From contig CALVST010000005.1 in the NCBI GenBank assembly GCA_944359365.1, positions 1-64,000 of the forward strand: a stretch of 64,000 nucleotides of DNA, written 5' to 3'. Below the pieces are notes generated by a model. The model worked only from the letters and a program-made list of their open reading frames with translations. It searched no databases and was not told the origin of the DNA. The translations under genes and the position numbers were made by a program. How positions within the stretch are numbered: position 1 is the first letter of the stretch; each line of letters opens with the position of its first letter. This stretch comes from an uncultured Clostridia bacterium. Its GTDB lineage: Bacteria; Bacillota; Clostridia; Christensenellales; Borkfalkiaceae. This document shows positions 52,126 through 61,690 of the stretch, one piece after another.

Positions 52126-52440
52126 CTAATCTTTGTCTGCCAATGTCCGCAACAAATCAAATACCAATTTCCGCTTATCGTTCGGCACTTTTTCAAACAA
52201 TTCCAACAACGAAGTTTGCTCTGACGTAAGGTCGCTTTCGTCTACGCGGCTGTAAAACTCTGCCTGCGATATATCGAACGCCAAACAAATACTTTCGATA
52301 GAAGCTCTGTTCGGAGTATAATGTTTTTCATTAAACCAATCGTAAACGGTGGTCGGATAAAAACCCGCCTCTTTGGCAAGCTTATATTTGGTCCACTTAC
52401 GTTCTTTCATCAATTCTAATATTCTATCCTGAACATTCAT
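52126..52440 (-). CDS. XRE-type transcriptional regulator
   Basis: A 104-residue protein with an N-terminal Cro/C1-type helix-turn-helix (KYKLAKEAGFYPTTVYDWF, recognition helix near residue 30) and a short helical tail (about 70-104). The composition is AT-richer than its neighbours. It lies between comEC and the giant helicase gene, in the same direction. Plus-strand promoter-like pairs in the 180 bases upstream (TTGACA/TAAAAC at about 52486-52514) lead into no gene. Confidence 0.75.
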   Translation of the reverse strand: MNVQDRILELMKERKWTKYKLAKEAGFYPTTVYDWFNEKHYTPNRASIESICLAFDISQAEFYSRVDESDLTSEQTSLLELFEKVPNDKRKLVFDLLRTLADKD

Positions 52441-52569
52441 AGCCTTGCCGCCTATTATGTGTTAGCAATAATATTTTATAACGGTTGACAGAAAATATAT
52501 TGCGTGCTAAAACGTATTGGATTATTCTTGTTACAATGTAATATAGCGATAAATCGATACAAATACAAA

Positions 52570-52602
52570 GCAGCCCGCCCCGAAACATTCGGGGCGGGCT
52601 GC
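52570..52602 (-). terminator. terminator of the giant helicase gene
   Basis: A 15-bp perfect stem (52570-52584 with 52588-52602) is followed on the minus strand by TTTGTATTTG. Confidence 0.7.
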
Positions 52603-52622
52603 TTATAAGCGGTTTTAAATTT

Positions 52623-55600
52623 TCAGCAAAGGCTGATCCTGTCGCTGATGGAACGGACAAATACGCCGCGCTCCACGCCGAGCGCAACGCACTCGCCGAT
52701 AAATTCTGCTAGTTTGTCGCTCGGGCGGCTTACGCCGAGCTCCGCGCACACGAGCGGCACAAGCTCGTCGCCGTATACGCTGACGCGGTTTTCAAGGATG
52801 CCCTTGACGAGCGCGATCATCTCGTAAGGCGTAAAGTCGTCGTCTCCCTTGCGAACGGGTTCGCCCGGCTCCACGCGGTAAAAATCACATTCGAGGCATT
52901 TATCCGTCTTGCGCAAATACCGCCTGCCGCAAAGCTCTTCGCTTTTCAGCTCGCAAAGATTGATCAGCCCCGCCATGCGCTCTTCCACCTTTCCGCCGAA
53001 CTTTTGTATGCCCAGGGTGGAAAGGCAGCGTTTCATCAGGAACTTATCGCTGATAGGCTCTTCCGCCGCCGCAATGGCTTTCAGGCGCGCCATTATCTCT
53101 TTGTCGTTCTCGCCGCCGGTAACATACCCCGAAAGGTTGCTGCCCTGCTCCACCTTCGCGTAGCGGTAGCTCTTCCTGTATTTGGAAAGGTGGTCGCGGC
53201 TGCCCTTCTCCACGCCGGTAAGCCGATCGAGCACGTCTTTGATCTTTTTGATCTCGCGTTTCGGGTTGTTGATAAAGTTGATGGTAAACAGGCGCACAAC
53301 GTTCCAATTGTTGAGTTTCAGCGTCTGTATCTGCAAAATATTCCTGTCTTTCGCGCTCGAACGGTACGCGGTCGCCCCGTCGCAGATGACGGCGAGGATA
53401 AAGCGTTTCCTGTTCTTCGGATCGAGCACGGCGCAGTCTATTTTGAAGTCGGATATGCCGACGTCGTAACGGCATTCGTAGCCGTATGTTCTCAGCTCTT
53501 CGGCGATATATTTGCCGATACCGCTGCGGCTCGCCTTGATCTCTTCCGAGTTGATGGCGAGCGTCGTTTTTCCCTTTTCCGCAAATTCGAGGAAGGCTTT
53601 CAGTCCCGCCACGCCCTTGCTGTTGGTCTTGGCAAGGTCTATCATCGCGGAAGTCATGGACGAGAAAACGACCATCTCTTCCCGCGCGCGCGAAACGGCT
53701 ACGTTCAGCCTGCGCCACCCGCCGATCTGGTTGAGCGGGCCGAAGTTCAAAGACACCCTGCCCGTCCTGTCGGGACCGTAGCACACGGAAAACAGAATGA
53801 CGTCGCGCTCGTCGCCCTGCACGTTTTCAAGGTTTTTGACGAACAGCGGCTCCTCACGCTCGTAAGCGGCGTCTTCCAGCCTGTTTTTGACGAGCGCATC
53901 GGTAAGCCTTCTTTCGATGTAATCTTGCTGCGCGGTGGAAAAGGTAACGATGCCGATGCTCGAACGGGAAAGTTTGGGATCTTTCAGCCTTCTTACGACT
54001 TCCGCCACGAGCGCCTCCGCCTCCGCCTTGTTGCGCTTTGTAAAGCCCCTGTCATACACGCCGTCCTCAACGAGCGCGAGCCGCACTTTGCTTTCGAGCG
54101 CGTCGGGCGAAGGGAAGGTACACAGCTTGTTCCCGTAATACATGATGTTAGAGAAAGCGATAAGGCTTTCGTGCTTGCTTCGGTAATGCCAATTCAGATG
54201 TTTTTCGGGCATGCTCAAAGCGAGGCAGTCGTCGAGTATGCTTTCGAGGTCTTCCGTCTCGAGATTCTCTTCGTCCACATAGCCCGAACTGAAAAAGGAG
54301 GTGGGCGGCAGCTGTTTCGGATCGCCGACGACGACCGCGTTCTTCGCGCGCGCCAAAGAGCCGATCGCCTCGCTCGTAGGAAGCTGCGACGCCTCGTCGA
54401 ACACCACAAGGTCGAATATATCCGACTCGGCGGGCAGATACTGCGCGACGGTGATGGGGCTCATCAGCATACAGGGCGCGAGCCTTTTGATGAGCTCGGG
54501 AATTTCCGCGAAGAAATTTTTCAGCGTCATGCCGCGCATATTGCTCTTGAATATACGCTGAAAGGCGAGCACTTCGAGGCTCAGCCCCCCTTCCGTCGAA
54601 GTCGTGGGCAGTTCGCTTATCAGCCTGCCGCGTATATGCTCGCGCGAGAGCTTTGCGAACTGCTCGTCGAGCTGACGGAACTGCTCTATCTTCTCTTCGA
54701 GCACGGATGCGGAGAACTTGGAAAGGACGGGATCGGTGCCGATGTTCGTTTCGATGAAGTTGCGGTATACGTTCTTTCGGAAACTGCTGAGTATGTTATC
54801 GGATGAAACCGCGCCCGATTCGAGCGAGTCGGTAATAAAGGAAAGCCCTTGCTCGGCGAGTTTTTGAGAGATGTTTTTATACAGACACCACGCGGGAAGC
54901 ATATCGATGTTATCTATCAGCGCGCCCGCCTTGATGCCGAAGTATTCGAGTATGTCTTCACCCTCGTACTTTTCAGCCGCAGCGCCGATCATCGCAACAA
55001 AGCTCTTCATGCTGTTTTCAAAGCCGGAGATGGCCTGGCGCAGCCCGTCCAGAACGGGAAGAGCGAATCCGCCCGATACCGACTTGACGCAGACACTGTT
55101 GAAGCTGTCCGCATTATAGTCCATGAAAAGCCCTTCGCAGAGTGCGTGCATGTCGCGCAGCTCTTCCAAAAACTCGTCCCTTCTTTTGAAGTTGATCCTG
55201 CCGCCGCGGTCGGTAAAGTTTGCCGAAAGCGGCGTATTGCTCTTTACGAGCTGCAGATCTTCATATATCTGCGCCACGATGCCGATATACTTCGGCTCAT
55301 CGCCCGCAAGCAACCTGTCATTCGCCGCGCGGCGCAGCCGCTTTGCGAGCCCTGCAAGCAGTTTGGAGCTTTTATAATTTTCGCCCCAATTGTCCAGCTC
55401 CTGTTCGACGACCGCGGGATCCGCGTCTATATCGATAAGCGTTTTAAAATTTTTGAAGTAGTTGCCGAGCAACCTGTCCAGCCGCCTGTTCGCGTTGAAA
55501 AAGACATAAAATTCGCTCTCGTCGCAGCCGAAATACTTCTTTATGCCGTCTCCGCGCAGTTTTTCGATGAGCTGTACGAGCGTAGCGAGCTTTTTCAGGG

Positions 55601-58298
55601 TAAAAGCACTCACCCTTTGGCGGTAAAAGTCCAAAAACAGGCTCAGATAACTTTTCAGGTGACGTATTTCGGCAATGAGCACTTCCGCTGAATAGTATAC
55701 GCGGTTCCTCACGTCGGAATCGTATTCGGTCAGATTGACATTGTCGAAGGGAGAACGGTACGCCCCGCCGCAGCTCTTTGCGGCGGCGGAAACGTCGAGC
55801 AGCATCTGCTCGTAGTTTTCCAATTTTTCGCGCGTGAGGCTGTCGTAGAAGGTGCTTTCGATATCGAGAACGTCCGGCGCGTTTTTGTTCTTTTCGTAAA
55901 TGAGTATCGCGTCGTACAGCGAAACGCCGAGGCGGCGCTTTCTGTGCAGTGCGTTTATCGGCTCGTTGAGAGAGCTTCTGACTTCCGCGATCTGTTCGCT
56001 CTTTGCGGCAAAATCAGCCGCGTCCTGCCCGTCGGTCAAGGCAAGTGTGTCGTTTAGCTTTTTCAAAAGCTCAGACTTGTCTAACTTGTTGGAATGTACT
56101 TCGAGGCAGAAATCGCCCAAACCGATCGAATCGAGGCGTTTTTTTACGACGGAGAGCGCCGCCTGTTTTTCGGCGACGAACAGCACCCGCCTGCCCCTGT
56201 TGAGGCAGTTTGCGATGATGTTGGTGATGGTTTGGCTCTTGCCCGTGCCCGGAGGGCCGTGCAGGACAAAACTTTTGCCTTCCGCAGCCTCTGCGATGGC
56301 GGAAAACTGAGAACTGTCAGCCGTGAGCGGCATGAGCACTTCGGAAGGTTCGTAATCGTCTTCCGCCTTGTCTTCGAACACGTTGCCCGAAAGCTCGAGG
56401 CGGTTGTTCAGCAGCGACTTCACGAAACCGTTCTTTTTGTACTTATCGATATTCTTGCGGACGTCGTTCCACATCGCGAAGCGCGCGAAAGAGAAGTTTG
56501 CGAGGTACACCTCTTCAAGGACGTCCCAACGGCTCATGTTGAGTATCTCCATTTTGACCATCGTCAGAATTTCGGAGATGCGTATGCCCGAAGAAACGTT
56601 TTCAAGCCCGCGTATATCTATCTTGAATTCGCGCAGGAGAAATTCGAGCAAAGTGCTGTTGAACTGCATCTCTTCGCCCGACGCGGCGACGGAATACCCC
56701 TTGCCGCCCTTACTGCGCACGATCTTTACCGGCAGAAGGACGAGCGGCGCATATTTCGGCTCGGGGGAACTCCCCTCGAACCATTTCAAAAAACCGAATG
56801 CGAGGAACAAAACGTTCGCGCCCGCCTCTTCCTCCGCGGTCTTCGCCTTTTTGATGAGGTAGCGGAGGGTGTCTGCCATGGCGTCTTTTTCCGCAAAAGC
56901 GCGCAGGCGCTTGTTTTTCAGCTCGACTTTTATAAGTTCCGACAAAACGGCGAGCTTGGACGCGCCGCCGAAATAGTCGTCGCCGGGGACGACGGCGCGC
57001 ACGTCGGAAGTTTTTTCGAACAGGGAAAAAGGCTGACCTTCCGCGAGCGCCTCGTAAGTCGCGTTCAGATCGGAAGATATGATATGCAGAACGTTTTTTG
57101 CGGGATTGAAGTTGAGCAGGGAATTTTTTAAAGACAGGTCGAGCAGCCGCCTCTCCCACTGCTTGTTTTTGGTCGCTTTCCCGTCAAAGCTGAGCTTTTT
57201 ATAGCCCGCGATGTTCTTGGGCGCAGCCTCCGCGTTCATGTCCTCTTCTTCGAGCAGCTCATATCCCTTGATCCCTTTCACTTTCAGGGGAAGAGGCAAT
57301 ATGCGCCCCAGGCGGCAGCGCTTTACGTCGATGACGGTATCGTAATAGCCCGAGGCAAGTTTTTCCGCAAAGTGTTTTTCGGATACGGTATAATTGACGT
57401 TCCTTCCCGCGAAGGCGTCCTCTATATCGAACATGCTCACGTTGTTGATGCCGCCCGAAATATACTTTTGCAAAAGCACGGCGTCGTCGCTCACGCTTTC
57501 GGAAAAACAGTTGTCGTACAGCCACGCGCCGCAGCTCACGCTGCGCTCTCCGACCGCCAGAACGGGGTGCAGCCCCGCGCATTCAAAGCAAGACGAAACA
57601 AAAAGAGCAAGCTCGAAAGAGGTGCTCACCTTGTTTTTGAGTATCTTCGTGATATCGCCCACGGGCACGGGGCCGTCGTAGTCGTATTCCGCGGCGGACT
57701 TTTCCACCGCACGCTTTTTTATGACCGCATAGATCGCCGCGGCGATCTGCCGTATTTTGTTTTTGTCCCCTTCCTGATACCCTTTCCATTCGCAGGGCAC
57801 GTTCCACTTTTTGAGGATCTCCTGCGCTTCCGCAAGCACGCGCAGACAGTCGGCTATTTTCGGGCGGCAGAAACAGGACAAAAGCGACGCGTTCCCGCCC
57901 CGCCCGCACCAATAGTCGAAGGGCAGAACGGTAACTTCCGCCTTTGCCTCGCACAGCACCTCTTTTCCGTGGACGACGCGCATCGTCAGATACGAAACGC
58001 TGATCTCCGACACTTCCGTCAGGTACAGCGGAGAAACGACGTTTTCCGCCGCAATTTCCACCGCGCTTTCGAAGGGAAGCACGTCGAGGTGTTTCGTATA
58101 GGGCAAAATCAGCCCGTCCGAACTTTCGAGCGTTACGTCTACATCTTCTATCGCATCCGAACCCGCATTCGCCACCTGAAATGTCAGAAACAGCGGCACG
58201 CGGTTGAAATAATCCGCATAGCCGATATATTTCTGCAATTTGTAGTTGAGGGAAACGCTGTCTTTCAAACTGTTTTTCGCCGATCTTTTTCCTGCCAT
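52623..58298 (-). CDS. giant superfamily 1 helicase/nuclease (DUF4011, COG1112 type)
   Basis: An 1891-residue protein. An N-terminal region of about 370 residues precedes a DUF4011-like segment (WERRLLDLSLKNSLLNFNP). The helicase core has Walker A HGPPGTGKSQT near residue 681, Walker B VVFDEASQLPTSEA near 1301, GDPKQLPP, WHYRSKHESLIAFS, ENVQGDERDVI and the arginine motif LNVAVSRAREEMV near 1536. Next comes a restriction-endonuclease-like stretch (about 1585-1690, with ISDFKIDCAVLD and ICDGATAYR), then a DUF3320-like tail. Related proteins occur in some phage-defence systems but also alone. The substrate is unknown. It has its own promoter. Confidence 0.85.
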   Translation of the reverse strand: MAGKRSAKNSLKDSVSLNYKLQKYIGYADYFNRVPLFLTFQVANAGSDAIEDVDVTLESSDGLILPYTKHLDVLPFESAVEIAAENVVSPLYLTEVSEISVSYLTMRVVHGKEVLCEAKAEVTVLPFDYWCGRGGNASLLSCFCRPKIADCLRVLAEAQEILKKWNVPCEWKGYQEGDKNKIRQIAAAIYAVIKKRAVEKSAAEYDYDGPVPVGDITKILKNKVSTSFELALFVSSCFECAGLHPVLAVGERSVSCGAWLYDNCFSESVSDDAVLLQKYISGGINNVSMFDIEDAFAGRNVNYTVSEKHFAEKLASGYYDTVIDVKRCRLGRILPLPLKVKGIKGYELLEEEDMNAEAAPKNIAGYKKLSFDGKATKNKQWERRLLDLSLKNSLLNFNPAKNVLHIISSDLNATYEALAEGQPFSLFEKTSDVRAVVPGDDYFGGASKLAVLSELIKVELKNKRLRAFAEKDAMADTLRYLIKKAKTAEEEAGANVLFLAFGFLKWFEGSSPEPKYAPLVLLPVKIVRSKGGKGYSVAASGEEMQFNSTLLEFLLREFKIDIRGLENVSSGIRISEILTMVKMEILNMSRWDVLEEVYLANFSFARFAMWNDVRKNIDKYKKNGFVKSLLNNRLELSGNVFEDKAEDDYEPSEVLMPLTADSSQFSAIAEAAEGKSFVLHGPPGTGKSQTITNIIANCLNRGRRVLFVAEKQAALSVVKKRLDSIGLGDFCLEVHSNKLDKSELLKKLNDTLALTDGQDAADFAAKSEQIAEVRSSLNEPINALHRKRRLGVSLYDAILIYEKNKNAPDVLDIESTFYDSLTREKLENYEQMLLDVSAAAKSCGGAYRSPFDNVNLTEYDSDVRNRVYYSAEVLIAEIRHLKSYLSLFLDFYRQRVSAFTLKKLATLVQLIEKLRGDGIKKYFGCDESEFYVFFNANRRLDRLLGNYFKNFKTLIDIDADPAVVEQELDNWGENYKSSKLLAGLAKRLRRAANDRLLAGDEPKYIGIVAQIYEDLQLVKSNTPLSANFTDRGGRINFKRRDEFLEELRDMHALCEGLFMDYNADSFNSVCVKSVSGGFALPVLDGLRQAISGFENSMKSFVAMIGAAAEKYEGEDILEYFGIKAGALIDNIDMLPAWCLYKNISQKLAEQGLSFITDSLESGAVSSDNILSSFRKNVYRNFIETNIGTDPVLSKFSASVLEEKIEQFRQLDEQFAKLSREHIRGRLISELPTTSTEGGLSLEVLAFQRIFKSNMRGMTLKNFFAEIPELIKRLAPCMLMSPITVAQYLPAESDIFDLVVFDEASQLPTSEAIGSLARAKNAVVVGDPKQLPPTSFFSSGYVDEENLETEDLESILDDCLALSMPEKHLNWHYRSKHESLIAFSNIMYYGNKLCTFPSPDALESKVRLALVEDGVYDRGFTKRNKAEAEALVAEVVRRLKDPKLSRSSIGIVTFSTAQQDYIERRLTDALVKNRLEDAAYEREEPLFVKNLENVQGDERDVILFSVCYGPDRTGRVSLNFGPLNQIGGWRRLNVAVSRAREEMVVFSSMTSAMIDLAKTNSKGVAGLKAFLEFAEKGKTTLAINSEEIKASRSGIGKYIAEELRTYGYECRYDVGISDFKIDCAVLDPKNRKRFILAVICDGATAYRSSAKDRNILQIQTLKLNNWNVVRLFTINFINNPKREIKKIKDVLDRLTGVEKGSRDHLSKYRKSYRYAKVEQGSNLSGYVTGGENDKEIMARLKAIAAAEEPISDKFLMKRCLSTLGIQKFGGKVEERMAGLINLCELKSEELCGRRYLRKTDKCLECDFYRVEPGEPVRKGDDDFTPYEMIALVKGILENRVSVYGDELVPLVCAELGVSRPSDKLAEFIGECVALGVERGVFVRSISDRISLC

Positions 58299-58333
58299 CT
58301 GCGTTTATTCCTCCGCCTTCTTTATTCCCTTAC

Positions 58334-58362
58334 AGTATACCATAAATCCCCTGTTTTGGCAA
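58334..58362 (-). promoter_or_regulatory. sigma-A promoter of the giant helicase gene
   Basis: TTGCCA (complement of 58357-58362) and TATACT (complement of 58334-58339) are spaced by 17 bases, and a GGAGG ribosome site lies downstream. Confidence 0.65.
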
Positions 58363-58379
58363 GCGCACGACAAATAAAT

Positions 58380-58437
58380 AAAGGGCCGCATTGCGGGCGA
58401 AAACATTGTCAGTTTATTCCCGCAAAACGCCCTTTTT
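58380..58437 (-). terminator. terminator of the HelD-HAD unit
   Basis: A long interrupted stem pairs AAAGGGC with GCCCTTT outside and GCGGG with CCCGC inside, followed on the minus strand by an A/T-rich ATTTATTTG. It lies just after the HAD gene stop. Confidence 0.45.
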
Positions 58438-58446
58438 ATACAAATT

Positions 58447-59136
58447 TTATCTGCCGGCACGCCATTCGTCCGCCGCGCGGAGCACTTCCGCATAACTGCG
58501 GGCGATATAGTTCGGCTTTGCGCCCGAAGGCGCTTTGCCCGAAGGCGCGTACCATACGCACTCGATGCCCGCGCCGTTCGCCCCCGCGATGTCGGAAGTG
58601 AGAGAATCGCCGATGACGAGGCAGTCGCGCTTTGCCAGCCCCTCTTTTTCGATAAGATACGAAAAAAAGCGCGGATCCGGTTTTTTATAGCCGATCTCGT
58701 CGGAAATGTACACGCCGTCGAACGCGTTTTCCAACCCCACCGCCTTCAACCTGCCGTATTGGGCGGCGGGCGTGCCGTTGGTTATGAGGAACACCTTCCC
58801 GCGCTCTTTGAGAGCGTCCAAAAACTCCTTCGCGCCGTTCAAAAGGTACCCCGTGCGGCAAATATATCCGAAATATACGCGGTTTGCCTCGTCGGGATCC
58901 GCCTTGATGCCGCACTGTGCGAAAAACCGCGAAAATCGCTCGCGCATGAGCGCGGGTTTGGTAAGTTTCCCCTGCTCGTATTCCCTCCAAACGGCGTCGT
59001 TGATGCGCTTATAGTCGTCATACCGCGATTCTTTATAAGGCACGCCTATCTCGCGCATGGCGGCGGCAAGGCTCTCTTTTGACGAGCGAACAAAATCGAG
59101 TATGGTTTCGTCCGCGTCCAACAAAAAACTGATCAT
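58447..59136 (-). CDS. HAD-family phosphatase (YjjG-like 5'-nucleotidase)
   Basis: A 229-residue HAD hydrolase. The nucleophile motif is LLDADETILDF, motif II is VFLITNGTP, the motif III lysine is in YKKPDPRFF, and motif IV is IGDSLTSDIAGANGAG. The DADET variant resembles YjjG house-cleaning nucleotidases that act on non-canonical pyrimidine nucleotides. Its start overlaps the HelD-like gene by an ATGA with a GGAGAG site inside that gene. Confidence 0.85.
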   Translation of the reverse strand: MISFLLDADETILDFVRSSKESLAAAMREIGVPYKESRYDDYKRINDAVWREYEQGKLTKPALMRERFSRFFAQCGIKADPDEANRVYFGYICRTGYLLNGAKEFLDALKERGKVFLITNGTPAAQYGRLKAVGLENAFDGVYISDEIGYKKPDPRFFSYLIEKEGLAKRDCLVIGDSLTSDIAGANGAGIECVWYAPSGKAPSGAKPNYIARSYAEVLRAADEWRAGR

Positions 59137-61514
59137 CTTTTCTCTCCGATGACGGCAAGTTCTTTCAGTGCGCGCGTGTAGGCGATGTACTTTTCGTTTT
59201 TCGTCATGCCCTCATCCGCCACTGCGACGCAGGTAAATTCCAATCCCTTGGATTCGTATACCGTCATGATGTTTACTTTTTTCTTGGAGATCCTGCCCGT
59301 CGCCCGCAGAACGTTGTAGCTCTTGCGGGTGTACAGTTCGAGGTCTTTATCCGCCACGATGACCGCTTTCAGTCCCTTTTTATCGCGGAAAAACGCACCT
59401 ACCCCGCGCGCGCTTATCCGCTGCACGGGCGGCCCGTCGAACCCTACGGGCAGCATGGAAAATCCCAGTGTTTCCGCCACGAACCGCACGATCTGATTGG
59501 TGTTGCGGTAATTCCTGTCCAACTCGTACACTGTTCCCGGCAGCGCGCCCCAATCGCGCAGGCCGCGCTGCGGCGTTATGTTCTGTGCAAGGTCGCCGTA
59601 TACGTTGAAAGCCGCGTCGGGGTTTACGCGCCTGAGCAACTCGTATTCATTTTGAGAAATATCCTGCCCCTCGTCCACGAACACCATGCCGAAACGCGGT
59701 TCCAACCGCCTGCCCATGAGCGAGAGGATTAGGCACAGCGCATAGGCATCGCTCTTGAAAAGCCCCTTGCCGACGCGGTAGCGGTTCTTCGCGCTGCGCA
59801 CGATGTCCTTATAAAACAGGCGAGCCAACTCCAAATGCGTGCCACATTTGCCTATTTTCGCAAAATATTCGTTGCCTTTGAGCGCCTCGAAAAATTCGAC
59901 GAACCCCGTAAAGAGCGAGGCGATGCGCCGTATGCGTTCGGCTGTTTTGTCTATTTCCGCTACGAGTTCGCGCCGCCTTTCGATGCGTTCGGCATACGTT
60001 TCCGTTTCGACGCCGTTTTTGTGGATCTTATACCTCTTTAAGTCGGCTATTTCGCGCTCGACCATATCTTTGAGAACGGAAAGGTCGGAAAGCGCACCGT
60101 CCGTCACGCGCGCATGCGTGCGCGCGATGTATGTTCCCGCACGGTACAGCGCGAGCACCCGCTCGTAAAAATACCCTTGGTTGGCTATTTTTTCGCTCGC
60201 AAGCGTAACGCTGAAAAATTCTTCCGCCGCGGTGACTTCGTTCATCAGCCCGCGGAAAGGCTTGGTGTAATACAGCCCGCCCTCCGCCTTTTCCTTGATC
60301 TCTCCGAGCACGCAGCGGCGCACCCTGACGCTCGCGTTGCGGATATACGCAAACTCTTCCTGCTGCTCCCTGAGCGCCGCGGCAACCCCTGCGGCGGCGT
60401 CTTTGCACTCTTCGCTCAGGAACATCCCCGCGATGCCGTCGTAAATTTTTCCGAGTTTCTTTTCCGCGTCGCGCATGAATCTTTCGGAATATATATACCT
60501 GGCGTAATCGGGCGGCATCCCGGAAAGGTTGATCTTTGCGGAAATATCCACCCCTTCGTTTTTCAAAAGCTGTAAAAAATATTCGTCTATCGTGTATGTT
60601 TTTACTTTTTCCAGCTCCAAAACGGCGGACAATTCGTCGATAAAGGCGTTGAAAGAGTCGCTCGGGGTGATGACGAGCACGTCGCGCGGCGTCAGCTTTT
60701 CGTTGTTGTACATCAGAAAGCTGAGGCGGTGCAAAAGAATCATCGTCTTTCCGCTGCCCGCGCAGCCCTGCACGACGAAACTGTCGCGCTCGGGTTTGGT
60801 GATGATCTCGTACTGTTTTTCCTGTATCGTTTCGATGATGTCGGAAATTTCCGACTGCTCTTTCTTCTCTTTCAAGATCTCTTTCAGGAACGGATCGAAA
60901 ATGATCTCTTCGTCCCTTCCCGCGATCTCTTCTTTACTCAGATAGTCGCGCAGGCTCAGGTATTCGTTTTTGAAGTCTACGAGCTTGCCGTTCGCCGTGC
61001 GCAAGGCGCGGCGCAGGATGAGCTTATAGTCGTAGTCGTTGATGGAAAAATTGATCTGACTTTTCTGATAATACTTCCGCGCGAGCGGCGCGCGCCAATC
61101 CACGATTTCGAGGTTGATGTCCCCGCGCTTGCCTATATAATAGCTGTTGTATCCTTCCTTGTCGTCATAGAGGTCCATGCGGGCAAAATACGGCTCCGTA
61201 AAAAAGCACTTGTACCCCTCTATCTCTTCCTTCCATCCCTTTATTTCGGCATTCAGCCCGATGACGGTGCGGTAACTCTCGGCGGAAAACTCTTCCTCTG
61301 CGCGCAGTTTATCTATCTCTTCGCGGTTGCGCGCGATCTTCACTTTCAGCTTGTTGATGTACACCGTTTTGAGTAGCGTCATCACCGCGCGGACGTGCAG
61401 CTCCTCGTAGGCGCGCTGTCTGTCTGCGTCCAAAAGATCGAGATAAAACTGTTTATCGGGCTCTTTGTGGCTCGCGATCAGTTTATGCAGTTCTTCAAGC
61501 GTCATCTCCGGCAT
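59133..61514 (-). CDS. HelD-like UvrD-family helicase
   Basis: A 793-residue superfamily 1 ATPase. An N-terminal coiled coil (about 20-110) leads to YIGKRGDINLEIVDWRAPLA, the hallmark of HelD, then Walker A QGCAGSGKT near residue 255, Walker B FVDEGQDISQNEYELL near 613, RNYRNTNQIVRFV and the C-terminal VYESKGLEFTCVAV and AYTRALKELAV. HelD proteins clear stalled RNA polymerase from DNA. The ATG at 61514 was chosen with a GGGGGAA site; an upstream frame extension lacks one. It is co-translated with the HAD phosphatase. Confidence 0.88.
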   Translation of the reverse strand: MPEMTLEELHKLIASHKEPDKQFYLDLLDADRQRAYEELHVRAVMTLLKTVYINKLKVKIARNREEIDKLRAEEEFSAESYRTVIGLNAEIKGWKEEIEGYKCFFTEPYFARMDLYDDKEGYNSYYIGKRGDINLEIVDWRAPLARKYYQKSQINFSINDYDYKLILRRALRTANGKLVDFKNEYLSLRDYLSKEEIAGRDEEIIFDPFLKEILKEKKEQSEISDIIETIQEKQYEIITKPERDSFVVQGCAGSGKTMILLHRLSFLMYNNEKLTPRDVLVITPSDSFNAFIDELSAVLELEKVKTYTIDEYFLQLLKNEGVDISAKINLSGMPPDYARYIYSERFMRDAEKKLGKIYDGIAGMFLSEECKDAAAGVAAALREQQEEFAYIRNASVRVRRCVLGEIKEKAEGGLYYTKPFRGLMNEVTAAEEFFSVTLASEKIANQGYFYERVLALYRAGTYIARTHARVTDGALSDLSVLKDMVEREIADLKRYKIHKNGVETETYAERIERRRELVAEIDKTAERIRRIASLFTGFVEFFEALKGNEYFAKIGKCGTHLELARLFYKDIVRSAKNRYRVGKGLFKSDAYALCLILSLMGRRLEPRFGMVFVDEGQDISQNEYELLRRVNPDAAFNVYGDLAQNITPQRGLRDWGALPGTVYELDRNYRNTNQIVRFVAETLGFSMLPVGFDGPPVQRISARGVGAFFRDKKGLKAVIVADKDLELYTRKSYNVLRATGRISKKKVNIMTVYESKGLEFTCVAVADEGMTKNEKYIAYTRALKELAVIGEKR

Positions 61515-61690
61515 AATTTCCCCCGCCCTGCGCCCGCCGAAGCGCACGCAATGAGCTATTGATTCAGTATAGCATACATTCGCGGAAAAATAAATACCTT
61601 TGCGAAAATTTTCACAAAGGTATTTCTATTATAGACATTTTTACTTTATTTGTTGCACAATCTGAACAGTTATTTCATGAAAAATGCCGT

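Noticed and set aside
53004..54806. A 600-codon plus-strand frame within the giant helicase gene
   Set aside because: It is antisense to the conserved helicase motifs and has no start signals.
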